From Botrytis cinerea B05.10 (taxonomy: Eukaryota; Ascomycota; Leotiomycetes; Helotiales; Sclerotiniaceae): DNA of 64,000 nucleotides. The stretch covers positions 2,542,001 through 2,606,000 of the forward strand of contig NC_037311.1 of the NCBI RefSeq assembly GCF_000143535.2. The letters are read 5' to 3'. Within the stretch, counting starts at the first letter, position 1, and every line of letters begins with the position of its first letter. A model generated the notes under the pieces. It ran no database searches. It saw only the letters and a program-made list of their open reading frames with translations, and was not told the origin of the DNA. Positions 46,528-57,077 of this stretch are shown piece by piece. Made by a program: the position numbers and the translations under genes.

Positions 46528-47457
46528 TTAGAGGATGAATAAGCGAAGGTTTGTTGTTTTAGATCCGTTGTAGGGGTTCTCGATGTTTGCATATTGCCGA
46601 AATTCTCAGGAGAAGCCACCCCAACTTACTACCATCAACTTAGTCTTAGCATACGTTTCCATAAAGCGACTTCCTTCCAAAATATACTTATCTTGCCTTC
46701 ATAACGATTACACACGTTCGTGTTGAACCTTAAAGTGGAAAGAATTGATAAGATGCATCTTTAGCGGTCTGAAATATCCTTTAAAGACATGCATCGCATC
46801 TATTACTTTCCTCTGTAGTCTACATACAGTCAAGTGACAATTCAAAATGTTCTGTGGCGCAGCTGGCGTTCGTGTGGTTGTTGAAGTGGAGAGATGATAT
46901 TCTGGCGATACTGAAAACGAGGGGGATGTGGTTTTTGGAGAGAAAAAACATGGGGGCCAAGAAATATTCGATTCAGTGAGGGAAGAAGAGGGAAGTGAGA
47001 GGGAGAGTGGGGATTGGGGGTGGTCACTAGAGACTTTTGAGATTTATTAATTTGTGGCTACAAGGGAAGAGTCTGGGTATTTGTATGGGGCGGGGTGCCA
47101 GGAGAGGAAGAGTGAGAATATTGTGATGGGCAGTAGTATTTTAATAATTATGCACTTCATTGTTACTGCTTCTTGAGAGATATGAGAGACGAGTCAAGGT
47201 GCCGTGAACAGCAGTTTCTAAGCTATGTACAAGCTTGAAATAAGTCAAATTAGGGCGTATTCTCCCTCGTAAGACTTTTAGTTGTAGATTAATGATTAAA
47301 TTGTTGCTAACTAGATGTACAAAATAGAGTGGATATTTAGGAGCATATATAGTTTTGAATCCATCTACAGCAGAGATTTGAAACTCGCGCATCCTGCAAA
47401 ACCATGTGTTTTAAATTCTCTTGATTACGGCATGCATGAGTCTGTCACTCTTAGTCC
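46528..47457. other. Intergenic, no supported gene
   Basis: Spacer between the small secreted protein (its promoter side) and the 3' end of the aspartic protease gene. Only short frames with skewed composition occur. Confidence 0.5.
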
Positions 47458-48820
47458 TCACACTAATGAAGCCCTATGCATATTTCTCCTCGACTTCCAG
47501 CTTCTAGGAACAATCTCAGCGTTTACCGCTGCAGAAGAATTGCCACCTTGAGCAGTAATCTCCTGAATATTCGACTCCGTCGCATTCACCTTCGCCTGCG
47601 CAAGCCCAATCTTCTTGTTCTGCAAATCCATCACAGCATAGGCTGCCGAGAAAAACGGGGCTCCATACGACAGCAGATCATCTTCGTTCGCGGTCGGATT
47701 TACCGGAACGATGCACAAGGTGTTCCCATTGTTGTCTTTTGCCTGCGTCCCATCCTTATTCGTGGCGGGCGTGAGCATCATCGCAATCGGGACCTGGATC
47801 GTGGTATCCATGAACCCGAAGGCCATGCTAAGTCCCTTGTTGGCTGTATCACATGTGACCTGCATCGAGCCGTCCGCGCCTGGATTCGCGTTGAGCGCGG
47901 TCCCGATCGCGTTCACGGCGGAGAGCGGGACGTCGATTGAAGGGTTTCCGGTATCTAGAAGTACGGGGGTTTGTTTGCCGGGGAGAGCTATGTTCGTGGT
48001 GACGCGTTTGCCGTTGGCGCCTCCGGTGATTGCGAGAGAGGTGGTTGAGATTACAAAGTCGGTGGCTTGCCCATTGTTGTTTTCGAGTATGGGAAACATG
48101 GTCATGTTGCCGGTAAATTTGGCCGTGTCCATACCGCCAAAGATGATGGAACCTTCTGCGGATCCTGGGAGAAATGTCAGTGCGAGATCACGTATGTGGA
48201 CAGGGCAGGAGATACATACTGAAATCGTTGAGGTAGATACCGTACGCAGCGGTATTGGTCAACCCTGCTGATTTCATGGACAAGGGGATGTTCTCATATG
48301 GCGTTGGGTTCTGCTCCGTCGCAGAGAACTCCTGAGCTGCAAAACCAATCCCCATAACCGGGAAGAGGGCGGTGGGTAGAAAGCCCTGGGTACTCAAGCC
48401 CATGGTGTTGTTCTTGAGTTCCGAAGTTCCCAGACGAATCGTATCTTGCATAAATGTCCCATTGACATCCACGCCGCCAGTATAGTCCGCGAAAAAATTC
48501 GGCGTGCCTGCCACAAAGGTAGTAGAGCTGTTGGAAGCAAAAGAGCCTGTCGAGAACTTCTTGTCGGATGCAACGCATTGATTTTTAGGATCGGCGCAGA
48601 GCTTGCTCCCGCTTGCCGGCACCCAGAAGTCACTGCTGCCTGTGTCTAAGATGGCGGTCATATTCTGCGGTGGGTTGCCAACACCAACGTTGACTGCTGC
48701 AACGAAAGCGTCGCCATTGCTCACTCGCACTATGGGGACTTGAACAAACTTTTGGGCGCAAGAGAGGTAAGGAAAAGTGATGCCACCCACCAGGAGCGCA
48801 GAAGCGAAATTAGTTCTCAT
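47458..48820 (-). CDS. Secreted pepsin-like aspartic protease (A1 family)
   Basis: Two exons (48820..48220 and 48164..47458) with a 55-base intron (GTATGT...CCCAG) give 435 residues. The ATG at 48820 is followed by a signal peptide (~1-22); longer frames upstream begin with non-ATG codons. Both catalytic aspartates are visible: D-T-G-S-S-D-F-W (Asp ~59) and L-L-D-T-G-N-P-S (Asp ~271). The second departs from the common D-T-G-T/S by having Asn-Pro. The active-site flap tyrosine is probably in F-F-A-D-Y-T-G-G. Several N-x-S/T sites suggest glycosylation. The C-terminus is Ser/Arg-rich without a clear GPI signal, so secretion or loose wall attachment is likely. It would cleave proteins at acidic pH, as many fungal secreted aspartic proteases do. 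No propeptide of classical length is evident. Confidence 0.93.
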
Positions 48821-50776
48821 GTCAAAAAAAAAACTTGTGAGTAGATGACTGAAGAAACAGAACAAGTGATGATAGTTGCTGTTTAAGTATCAAAATTTGG
48901 TCTCTGGATTTCATAGCTGGGCTGTATGGAGCGAAGCTCAATTCATTTTTCCAGAGCTACTCCATGTTTCAGTATCAGCTCATGCGGTCGCTCCCGACGA
49001 GCAATATTCCAGAACTTTTGAGAAGGTTTGCGATACTGGAACAACGAAGAGCCGGATGTGTATATACATGGTGCTATCCTTGGACAGTTTCCTTCCTCAT
49101 CGAATACAACTTTGTTCTAAGCATCTGCATACTTTGCGTAGCCCGTAACAAACAGTCCAAATCCCTCAAGGGGGCGATCGTTACTCAAACAACCACATGT
49201 TAAGTTTGTTTCGAATGTCAAGATAGACTTTTTGAGGGTCTGAAATTCCAAAACTCATCCGTTCTCAACTCCGTCTTGTATTACTTTGAGAATTTGAGCT
49301 CTCGCGTTTCGCACTCAAAGTTTACTGGAATAAGGTTACCGCATATGCTATCGTGTTGGGCGGTTGATGATGGATGGACCACAAACATTTCCCCACAGTT
49401 ACCAGGGCCTGTTTCTGAGAACATTTGAGTCTTGACAACGTCCGGGAAGATGTTGAAAATGGCCAGCAGAGTCGACATCGCAGTTTGCACGTTGGCGCTG
49501 GGCAATCGCAATTTGTTCATTTGTGATGATGAAGAGTTGTAATCGTCGAGATTTCTTTTATAAAAAGGAAAGAAAATCAATTGAACTGATGATATGCCCC
49601 ACGGGCCATGGAACACAGGATAACCACCAAGAAAGGGACGAAACCCGTCCGACTGTGCAATTATCTGATTTGCGATCAGATTCAATTATGATTCTAGATG
49701 CCGAACGTCTAGGTAGCATTATCGCTGCATTGTACGGATAAAATACATCTGGGGCAGTTTAGACAATTTTCACGCAAGACAGAAGGGTTCTATGGGGAAA
49801 GAAGGACTTGGCACATGTTTTAACGTGTATCAGAAGGTGGTTCAAGAGTATGGAATAACATCACGCTGGAACATGTATAATGCGGATGATTCTGAAAATC
49901 CAATCGCAACTCTAGAGAGTTAATTCGAATACATAATAATCGATTCTGCACTTTGTACGAAATATTAAGCGCGTCCAGATTGTAGGAATCAGTTTAGATG
50001 GTTGGGTACATGTGTGCGGAGGGAACAATTCTCGATGTTTTTATTGAGTTAATTAATATCTTGTATAATTTTTAAGAAAAGTACGGATTCAACAATTCAT
50101 GTCTAGTTGTATTATCAAATTAATTTATGTCCATAAGATCTCTACATCTCTCTCCAAAAGGCACATTCCCAAAGCAGAAGAATGCAACGCCCAGCCCTAT
50201 GATATACATTCCAAAACAATCCCAATCTCTCATCCAATTGCGTTCCGATCTCCAGTAAATCATTCTTCCCGTCTTACTTACGTACAGTATCATGGCAGCA
50301 CATGTCGTTTAGCTAATAGACAAGCAACACATCATTCGTCCGAAACCAATTCGTCAAATGAGATTATGATATAAATTTCTCACGAGTCACGTCGCTACAT
50401 CACGCTTCTTTGGCTCTAGTGACTTCGCCTCCCCGGATTTTGGGGCACTGCTAGGCAGTGGGAAAATGTCCAATTATCTTGCAACCTTGCATTTCTGAGT
50501 CGGATTTTGACAGATGATAGGGGGGATCAGATGAGTAATATTATTATTCACGAATGAATCGGGTAACAGAAAAGGGATAGAAAATGGTAGATTGTCATAT
50601 TGCGGCTGATTAATGGAAAATATATAGAGGATTGATCGTGCCGCTGCTGAAAGTAATCAGTTGTTGATCATTCTTGGAAGGTAGCGAAGTATATCTCTCT
50701 TCTGTTACATCGGGACTTGGAGTTATCCCTTGCTTTACGATACAAATTCAACTTAACTACGAAGAAACTAACTGTC
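48821..50776. other. Divergent intergenic region
   Basis: Holds the promoter of the aspartic protease (left side) and of the RTA1 gene (right side). An open frame at 49281..49685 minus is rich in hydrophobic residues but starts with TTG and has no domain. The rest, especially 49.8-50.7 kb, is AT-rich with nothing recognisable. Confidence 0.5.
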
Positions 50777-52059
50777 ATGGAGAACGGCAAACGCGGTATG
50801 TGTATCATTGACATGTCAATATAAGATGTCTGAATTGATCTTTTTTGATTTAGTCGAGGATAGTCTCTACTTCTATGCGCCTAACAAGGTAGCACCCGTT
50901 ATATTTGCCGTTTTGATAGCGGTTTCTACGATCACTCATGGATATCAGTGCTAGTATGTTATTTTCTCCAACACACATATCTCGTTTCGCCATGAACATA
51001 TTCATCGAGTTGCCATACTGATAAGTTCAAGTCGTTACAAATGTTGGAAAGTAACTGGACTACTCCCATGGTGCGGATGCATATACCTAGCCGGTTTTAT
51101 CCTCCGAGAAATCAATGCTTTCAACTACAGTAATCTCGATATATATATCGCAAGTATAGTTCTACTTTACGCTGCACCGTAGGTTTTGCTCTGTCCCTAC
51201 TCCCCCTTCATTTTCTCCTCTCCTCGCTACCGAGACATACCCGAATCCGGGCTAAAAACAAACTGAACACAGACCCATCTACGAATTAGTAAATTACTTC
51301 ATTCTCTCTCGCATTCTCTACTACGTCCCTTACCACTCTCCTATCCATCCCGGCCGCGTCTTAACCACTTTCGGTGCCCTATCCGCCGTCGTCGAAGCTC
51401 TCAACGCTAACGGCGCTGCCCGCCTCGCCAACTCCTCTCTTTCCGAAAGTGCTCAAGAAACCGGTCGATCTCTTCTCAAAGCCGCTTTATGTCTCCAACT
51501 CGGTATTCTGGGAGCCTTTGTTTTTCTAGCCGTTTACTTCCACCTGAAATGTCGCAAGCATTCGCTCTTACCTAGTAATTTGAATAGTGTGTTAATCACA
51601 CTCTATATCTCGAGTGCGTTGATTGGGACAAGAACAATATACCGCACGGTGGAATATTTCAGTATCGCAGATTTGCATCCCGAGTCCGGGGGGGAAGATG
51701 GTGATATTAGTCCCATCATCCGATATGAATGGTTTTTCTGGGTATTTGAAGCTTCGCTTATGACTTGTAATACATTTTTGTTGAACTGGCGACATCCGAT
51801 GAGATTTTTACCGAGGAACAACAAGATCTATTTGGGAGAAGATGGGGTGACGGAGATTGAGGGAACGGGATATCACGATGAGAGGAAATGGTGGATTACG
51901 TTCATTGATCCGTTTGATATTGGTGGGATGTTTAAGGGGAGGAATATGCATAGAGAATTTTGGGAGCAGGGTGGCGTGGAAAGCGTGGGACAAGGTGTGA
52001 ATCGTCAAGTGGAGAGCAAAACTGAAGGAAAGGAGGGGCATGGGAAAGATGCGGTATGA
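50777..52059 (+). CDS. RTA1-family seven-helix membrane protein
   Basis: Four exons, 50777..50795, 50854..50953, 51032..51178 and 51273..52059, join in phase (GTATGT/GTAGGT donors, TTTAG, TTCAAG and ACACAG acceptors) to ~350 residues. The first exon is only 19 bases. The protein opens with the family's Y-x-P-N segment after a short N-terminus and contains about seven hydrophobic helices. Characteristic stretches include the G-L-L-P-W-C-G region, R-x-x-Y-R-T-V-E-Y and a conserved W-F/W-V-F-E motif. The C-terminal ~80 residues are hydrophilic and cytosolic. RTA1-like proteins (Rta1, Rsb1 and relatives) are linked to sphingoid-base or lipid translocation and to tolerance of toxic compounds such as 7-aminocholesterol. 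The individual substrate cannot be read from sequence. Its tail-side neighbour, the HeLo gene, is convergent with only ~130 bases between stops. Confidence 0.9.
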
Positions 52060-52189
52060 TTGTGGGAGTTGTTTTTTCCTGTCGGATCTACCTTCATTTT
52101 TTTGAATATGGTTAACGTAAATGATCGAAGAGAGGAAGAGGAGTTTCTGGACAGTTATAGAACCTATGCTAATGTGATATGCGTTGCCT

Positions 52190-53125
52190 CTAAGAACACA
52201 TTGAAGTAGAATTTTTAATTAGCGGTAGCCAAGCTCCAGGCGGTTGCGGTGCCGAGGAAATTAGACTGTCGATCACTTGCGATGGTTTTGACAACGCATT
52301 TTTGAATGATAAACTCGAGCTATGAGCAGACAAGAATCTTGCGATATTCCTGGTAATATATTCATTCTCCTCAATTCTGACCACACGGCTGCGTGTAGTG
52401 TCTGAAACGTCTAGAGTAGCAGAACCTTTGTGGCTTGAAATGGCATCTCGAAGCAATCGCAGACTTTTCACATCTGATATGCTATCGATTTCTTGTCTTA
52501 GTATAGAATGCTGATCTTTCAGAAGCCCAAGAGAGACAGTGATACTTTCAAGCCCATCAAAATATCTTTTTAGTCGTTCAATCAAGCTTTCAAATTTTCG
52601 CGCATCATGCACGGCCCAAGGAGTCACTTTCCAAGCAGAGGTATCTTTTTGATGTTTTCTGATTCGAAACTTGAATCGTTCGAATGAAGTCTTGAAGATT
52701 TGCATACCTTGGGACGTCAGTTGGGAGCTTGGTGATGTCTCGCAGTACTTTTTGTTGATCTTAGAGCCTTCTTCAAGCAGTGACTTCATGTTGTTGAGGA
52801 TTCTCTCTACTCCTGGCCGAATGTCAGGTCTGTCAATGTTCTTATCATACTTCAAACGTCGACCAGTGTTTGGTTCAGGAATTGATCCCACAGAGTCGCG
52901 GCAGAGTTCAAACTGAGCAAGCTCTAATGAGAACTATACAGGTTGGTAAAAGTAAGCATCGTCTGGAATGATGAGTTATACCAAAGCAAGCAACTGCTCG
53001 AAATCTTCACTAAAGTTTTTTCCAGCGATAAGAATGTCAAAACACTCAATGCTTGTCGTGAACAAGGCTGCAACACTGATTGCACTCAGAGCAAGGCCTT
53101 CCAAGCCTTCCGCTGCTCCAGACAT
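52190..53125 (-). CDS. HeLo-domain (prion-inhibition/propagation) protein
   Basis: Two exons, 53125..52982 and 52921..52190, with a 60-base intron (GTATAA...TTAGAG, phase 0), give 291 residues. The N-terminus reads M-S-G-A-A-E-G-L, then a hydrophobic helix (A-L-S-A-I-S-V-A-A-L-F) followed by C-F-D-I-L. This is the typical opening of the HeLo domain of HET-S-like proteins. The helical body runs to ~230, with L-L-K-D-Q-H-S-I-L-R-Q-E-I and E-N-E-Y-I. In the family this domain inserts its first helix into membranes when an amyloid partner forces it to oligomerise. The last ~60 residues (Ser/Pro-rich, ending S-M-C-S) contain no Asn/Gln repeat like that of the HeLo-like effector at 35-36 kb. No NLR gene adjoins it, so it is an orphan or a truncated relative. 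Confidence 0.82.
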
Positions 53126-56100
53126 GATTAAAGTTTTTGTTCAGTCGAATGGATTGATCTCATTTTCTATGCAGTCAATCATTCAGAATGAGAGAGATTA
53201 TTGCTTAAGAAGTTAAATATTTCATCAAAAAACATCAGAGACTGCTGGACGGGGAGGTTCCTGCAATCCAGCCTGATGTTCACTGCGCTTATCATACATG
53301 ACCATTTTTTGGTCCACCACGTCATCAACGAAGGCCAATCGCACCAAACAAGCCTCTGCTGTAATAACCACCAGTTCACAGTATATTGCAGATGTCAACT
53401 TGACATCAATTTTGTCTCTAGACTGATGTTTTACTTGAAGAGCCTGAGAGCCTTGATCAGTGAATACTTTTAAATCTTAGACCGATCATTTTGAGATAAA
53501 AATAGAGTAAGCAGGCAAGAGCAAACACAAGCGGCAGGCGTGGTCTGTAAAGTTACACCCACGCAAAGCGATGCACATTATCATGCTTGCGACAGAGAAC
53601 TCTAGCCCAAAAACTTGGCAAAATGAGAAGATAAAAGTTAAGTCTCGAGGCCAATAAACTATTTCATGGCCACGTCTATCCTGCAACCAAACAAGGTCGA
53701 ATTGAGCCACCAAATGGACGAAGTCACATGCAAGTGCAAGTGCAACGACCAATGCAAACTTTGAAAGATGGTACGGATAATAACTTTGAACAACAATTTC
53801 AATTGTACGTTCTTCAAAAAGAAATCGGAAACATCAAACGAAAGGTACATACACCCGACCGAGAAAACTCAAAATCCGCCTCGCAGTCAACCCCACAGAT
53901 CCACTTCCCGCCTTGGAGATGATCCTCCAATCGAAAATCAGGTATACAATCTTCCTTCCGGTTTGACTGATAACACGGGGTAAGAATTCCGAGAGCTAGC
54001 AAGGGATGAAATGGAGGGGCCCTGTGATTGTTCGTCTGATATCTTCAATTGTTTCGAGTGGTTGCATTTTGATGTCGCCGTCGCGTAGACACTTTCATCA
54101 CAATGGCTGCGGTGCCTAAGCGATGGAAGGTCTTTCGCCTATCCGATCTGAGTACACTGTGGGATGAACAAGCAGAGACACAATATTGATGATCAATAGC
54201 TCCTGCGTCATGTAAGTCTGTCACTCCTAGAGATGGATAGGTAGATGCGCCTCTTCTATGTAACAAGCACCTAGCACAACTTATTGGCGCTCGCTCTCTT
54301 TGTCCTAAAAAGGATGACAGCATTTGCAAGTCATGGGCGAAGTTCATCCCTCCCATGTAACCACAGCTCTTCTAAATTGGGTATCTCGTGCATATGAAAA
54401 TGAGAAGTCATGGACCTGCCTCCACAGCCATCTCGGTACTGATGAAGAGATAATTCCCATTATTCCTCACATGGCGAGGAAGTATAGTGCCTGTGAAGCA
54501 GTCTTTGATTTCAATCTTTGCCATTGGTTCCTCTTCCTTTCCTACCCCTCGGCAGTTGAGTTCCAAGAGCTGGACTCGTTAGCGTTCTCCTTTCCTAGTA
54601 ATCTCGGCCACCAAAAACTTGTCAATCAGACCATAAAGTCTGGCCTATCACATACATGCCTGCCTGCATACAAGTGTCCTCTTACACGACCCAAATCATT
54701 AACATTGAAGAGCTATCTCATAGGTAACAAGGAAAGTCGGCAATTACCAAAAGCAAGGATTAATTGAGATGCCTTACCATCGGAGAGACTTATGTGTGCA
54801 TCTTCGAATCATGTCCTTCAATGGCGCAACGAGTGAAACGCGATATCTCTTACTTCCTCAGTTATCGTCAATACCAATCTCCACATCCTCGTGACGGCAC
54901 ATGGACTTTGAAGTAGAAATCCAAGTACAAAAGTGGTCCTGCATATAATCCATATCATTAAATCTGCACTCTTTTCCCCGTACATCTGAAATGCCAAGTT
55001 ATTATACATCCCTTCGGAAAATGGCTCTGATAGTATACATAGCCGTTCATGCCAGGCAGATACGTAGAAGCAAACGAGCTTCGGCATCTCCGTGCAGAAT
55101 CTTAATGACTAAACAAAAAAGGACCGAGAATGAATGCCTGCGATCTTCTTTGACAAACAGGGACAGGGAAGTTGCCCGTCGTTTGACGGCGACGTACCCA
55201 GGTTCATTTTCAACAGTCAATCGAAGCGAAAGACACTGAGCTTCATTTTTCTACGACGAAACCTCGTGTTTGAAGGGTATTCCAAGTCTGTTGAAGAGAA
55301 AGAAAGGGGAAGAAGAAATTTTACACAGCCACAATCATGGAGAACTCATTACTACAATACGTTTCACAATTATCTTTGGCTCAAGAGTCTCATATCCCTT
55401 GCAAAAATTGTGTTTCAAGCTATCAATTGAAAAGAATTTGGCTACCTAATTCTAGCTACATTCTAGCTGCATTCCATTCCTGTGCAAGATCTTCCCTCTG
55501 ATCAAAGCTCTTCCCTGGATCTCCAAGTTTAGTCAAGCTTGATATTTGACGTCAAATATGTCCCGTAAATGTACTAGCTCATGTGAGGGTATCCGCTTTT
55601 ACCCCGGTTATTCGTAGTTTTTGTACTCCTGCCTTCATTCCGGTAATCCGATGTTTTCGCCTCGTTTAATTGGAAAATTTGAGGCCCAATTGCGCTCCGC
55701 TATATTTTTGATATGATCCAAACTTTGTGTTGAGAACGAATTCGTGTATGCGAGTGGAGCAAGACTGAATAAACTAGAAGGCTTTCAGACCGCGTTTTGT
55801 AACGACAGTGAGGCAGGCGAGCTGCGAGTGGCAATCTTCGGATCCGAAATGCTTTCAGTAAGTGGGCAATGAATTTGAACCCAACGTTTATTCCATGCTC
55901 ATCGATATATTTTTCTGATATGTAGCTTTTGTGCGGAATCTGGTTGTGCCGGGCGTATTGATGTCTTCACAATTGCTACACAGAGCAAGTCTTCCATTGA
56001 TTTTTGAGCATTTCCCCTAGATTCTTGTAGAAATTTCGTAAAAGGATGATAGAACCCACGCCAGAAAAGTTCCCTGAGCCCGCCTGACTGTCCTATGGAT

Positions 56101-56138
56101 CTATTCCACAAACTTTTTATCGATTTCAATTTTGATCC
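53126..56138. other. Intergenic, no supported gene
   Basis: About 3 kb upstream of the HeLo gene. Frames such as 54324..54767 plus (147 codons) and 55134..55430 plus are open, but show no domain, no signal peptide and no convincing splice partners. No repeats were noticed. Confidence 0.5.
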
Positions 56139-57077
56139 TCAGCCAGTACTTCTAGGCCTCATAGTCGTGGTTCTTTTCTGACAAGCACTTTCCCACTGAC
56201 TAACAACGTAAGGCGGAGGAGGAGGAGTATTCAGTGGCGGCGAGGCCAGTGAGCTAGATGCATCGTTCGAACTTACTGCCCAACCAATACTCCTTGGCCC
56301 TCTAGGCAAGTCTCCTACACTATCCCACATCCACGGATCCCATACATCATTGTCAATACTATCCACCGTCATCATAGCCTGTTGAAGTTCCGACAAGTCT
56401 TGAACTCTTTTAGGATCCTCGGTTCGTCTGGCAGTATTTGGGGATGGTTGATATGGCTGAAAGGTCTCGATACTGGTAAGTGTAGGACCGACACTTTCTG
56501 ATGTATCTGGTTCGGCGTTCCAATACGAAGGAGGTGTTGACCATGGTAAGTCATCTTCGCCAAGACGAAATCGTCCTGGTGTTGATGGCAAAGGTCGGTC
56601 TAATCGATCCATAATATTTTGACGAGGCAGATTCACTATTCGGTGTTGTATTGGACTGCCAACAGCACTCATGGGGCTAACAGGACTGACTGGACTAATT
56701 GGCTGAGTTCTATCGTTCATCGTCGGTGGTGCAGATCTCCCTCTCCCTGGTGTTTCCACACCGATACTTAACCCTCGATTTAGATCTCGCTGTTGCTGTA
56801 GTTTTTGCTGATAGCGAGATGGATTGTTGGTTTGAGGATGACCAGGAGTCAATATCGATGGTATTGGTTTGCCACCCAAATGTGTATTTGCTCTTGCTCT
56901 TTCCCTTTCCTTCACATTCCTTGATGCGTACCTCAACGATGCCCCATGTCCCTTATCATTCTCAGACGTCGAGACTCTGAACTCTACGTTGACATAAACT
57001 CCTGGTGCAGATGGCCAGCGGGATGATGATCTTTGTTGTGGATTCGGTGGGTATGGACCATCAAAAGAAGTCGACAT
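56139..57077 (-). CDS. Disordered Pro/Ser/Arg-rich hypothetical protein, 312 aa
   Basis: Single exon with ATG at 57077; the frame upstream opens only with TTG. After a short N-terminal stretch with a beta-like V-Y-V-N-V-E-F-R-V segment, the chain is Pro/Ser/Arg/Gln-rich with repeated S-P-V-S-P-V-S-P-M motifs and several S-P/T-P sites. These suit proline-directed phosphorylation. A conserved-looking cluster W-D-P-W-M-W-D-S lies at ~255-262. The C-terminal part contains a P-P-P-P-P-Y motif, a possible SH3/WW ligand. No catalytic domain is visible. The length of the frame and its proline-rich composition support coding. The function is unknown. Confidence 0.65.
   Translation of the reverse strand: MSTSFDGPYPPNPQQRSSSRWPSAPGVYVNVEFRVSTSENDKGHGASLRYASRNVKERERARANTHLGGKPIPSILTPGHPQTNNPSRYQQKLQQQRDLNRGLSIGVETPGRGRSAPPTMNDRTQPISPVSPVSPMSAVGSPIQHRIVNLPRQNIMDRLDRPLPSTPGRFRLGEDDLPWSTPPSYWNAEPDTSESVGPTLTSIETFQPYQPSPNTARRTEDPKRVQDLSELQQAMMTVDSIDNDVWDPWMWDSVGDLPRGPRSIGWAVSSNDASSSLASPPLNTPPPPPYVVSQWESACQKRTTTMRPRSTG

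Noticed and set aside
49281..49685. 134-codon minus-strand frame next to the aspartic protease
   Set aside because: It begins with TTG, has no domain, and the first ATG leaves fewer than 80 residues; no splice partner seen.
54324..54767. 147-codon plus-strand frame
   Set aside because: No domain or signal peptide, and the start is TTG-like or weak; overlapping frames of similar quality exist.
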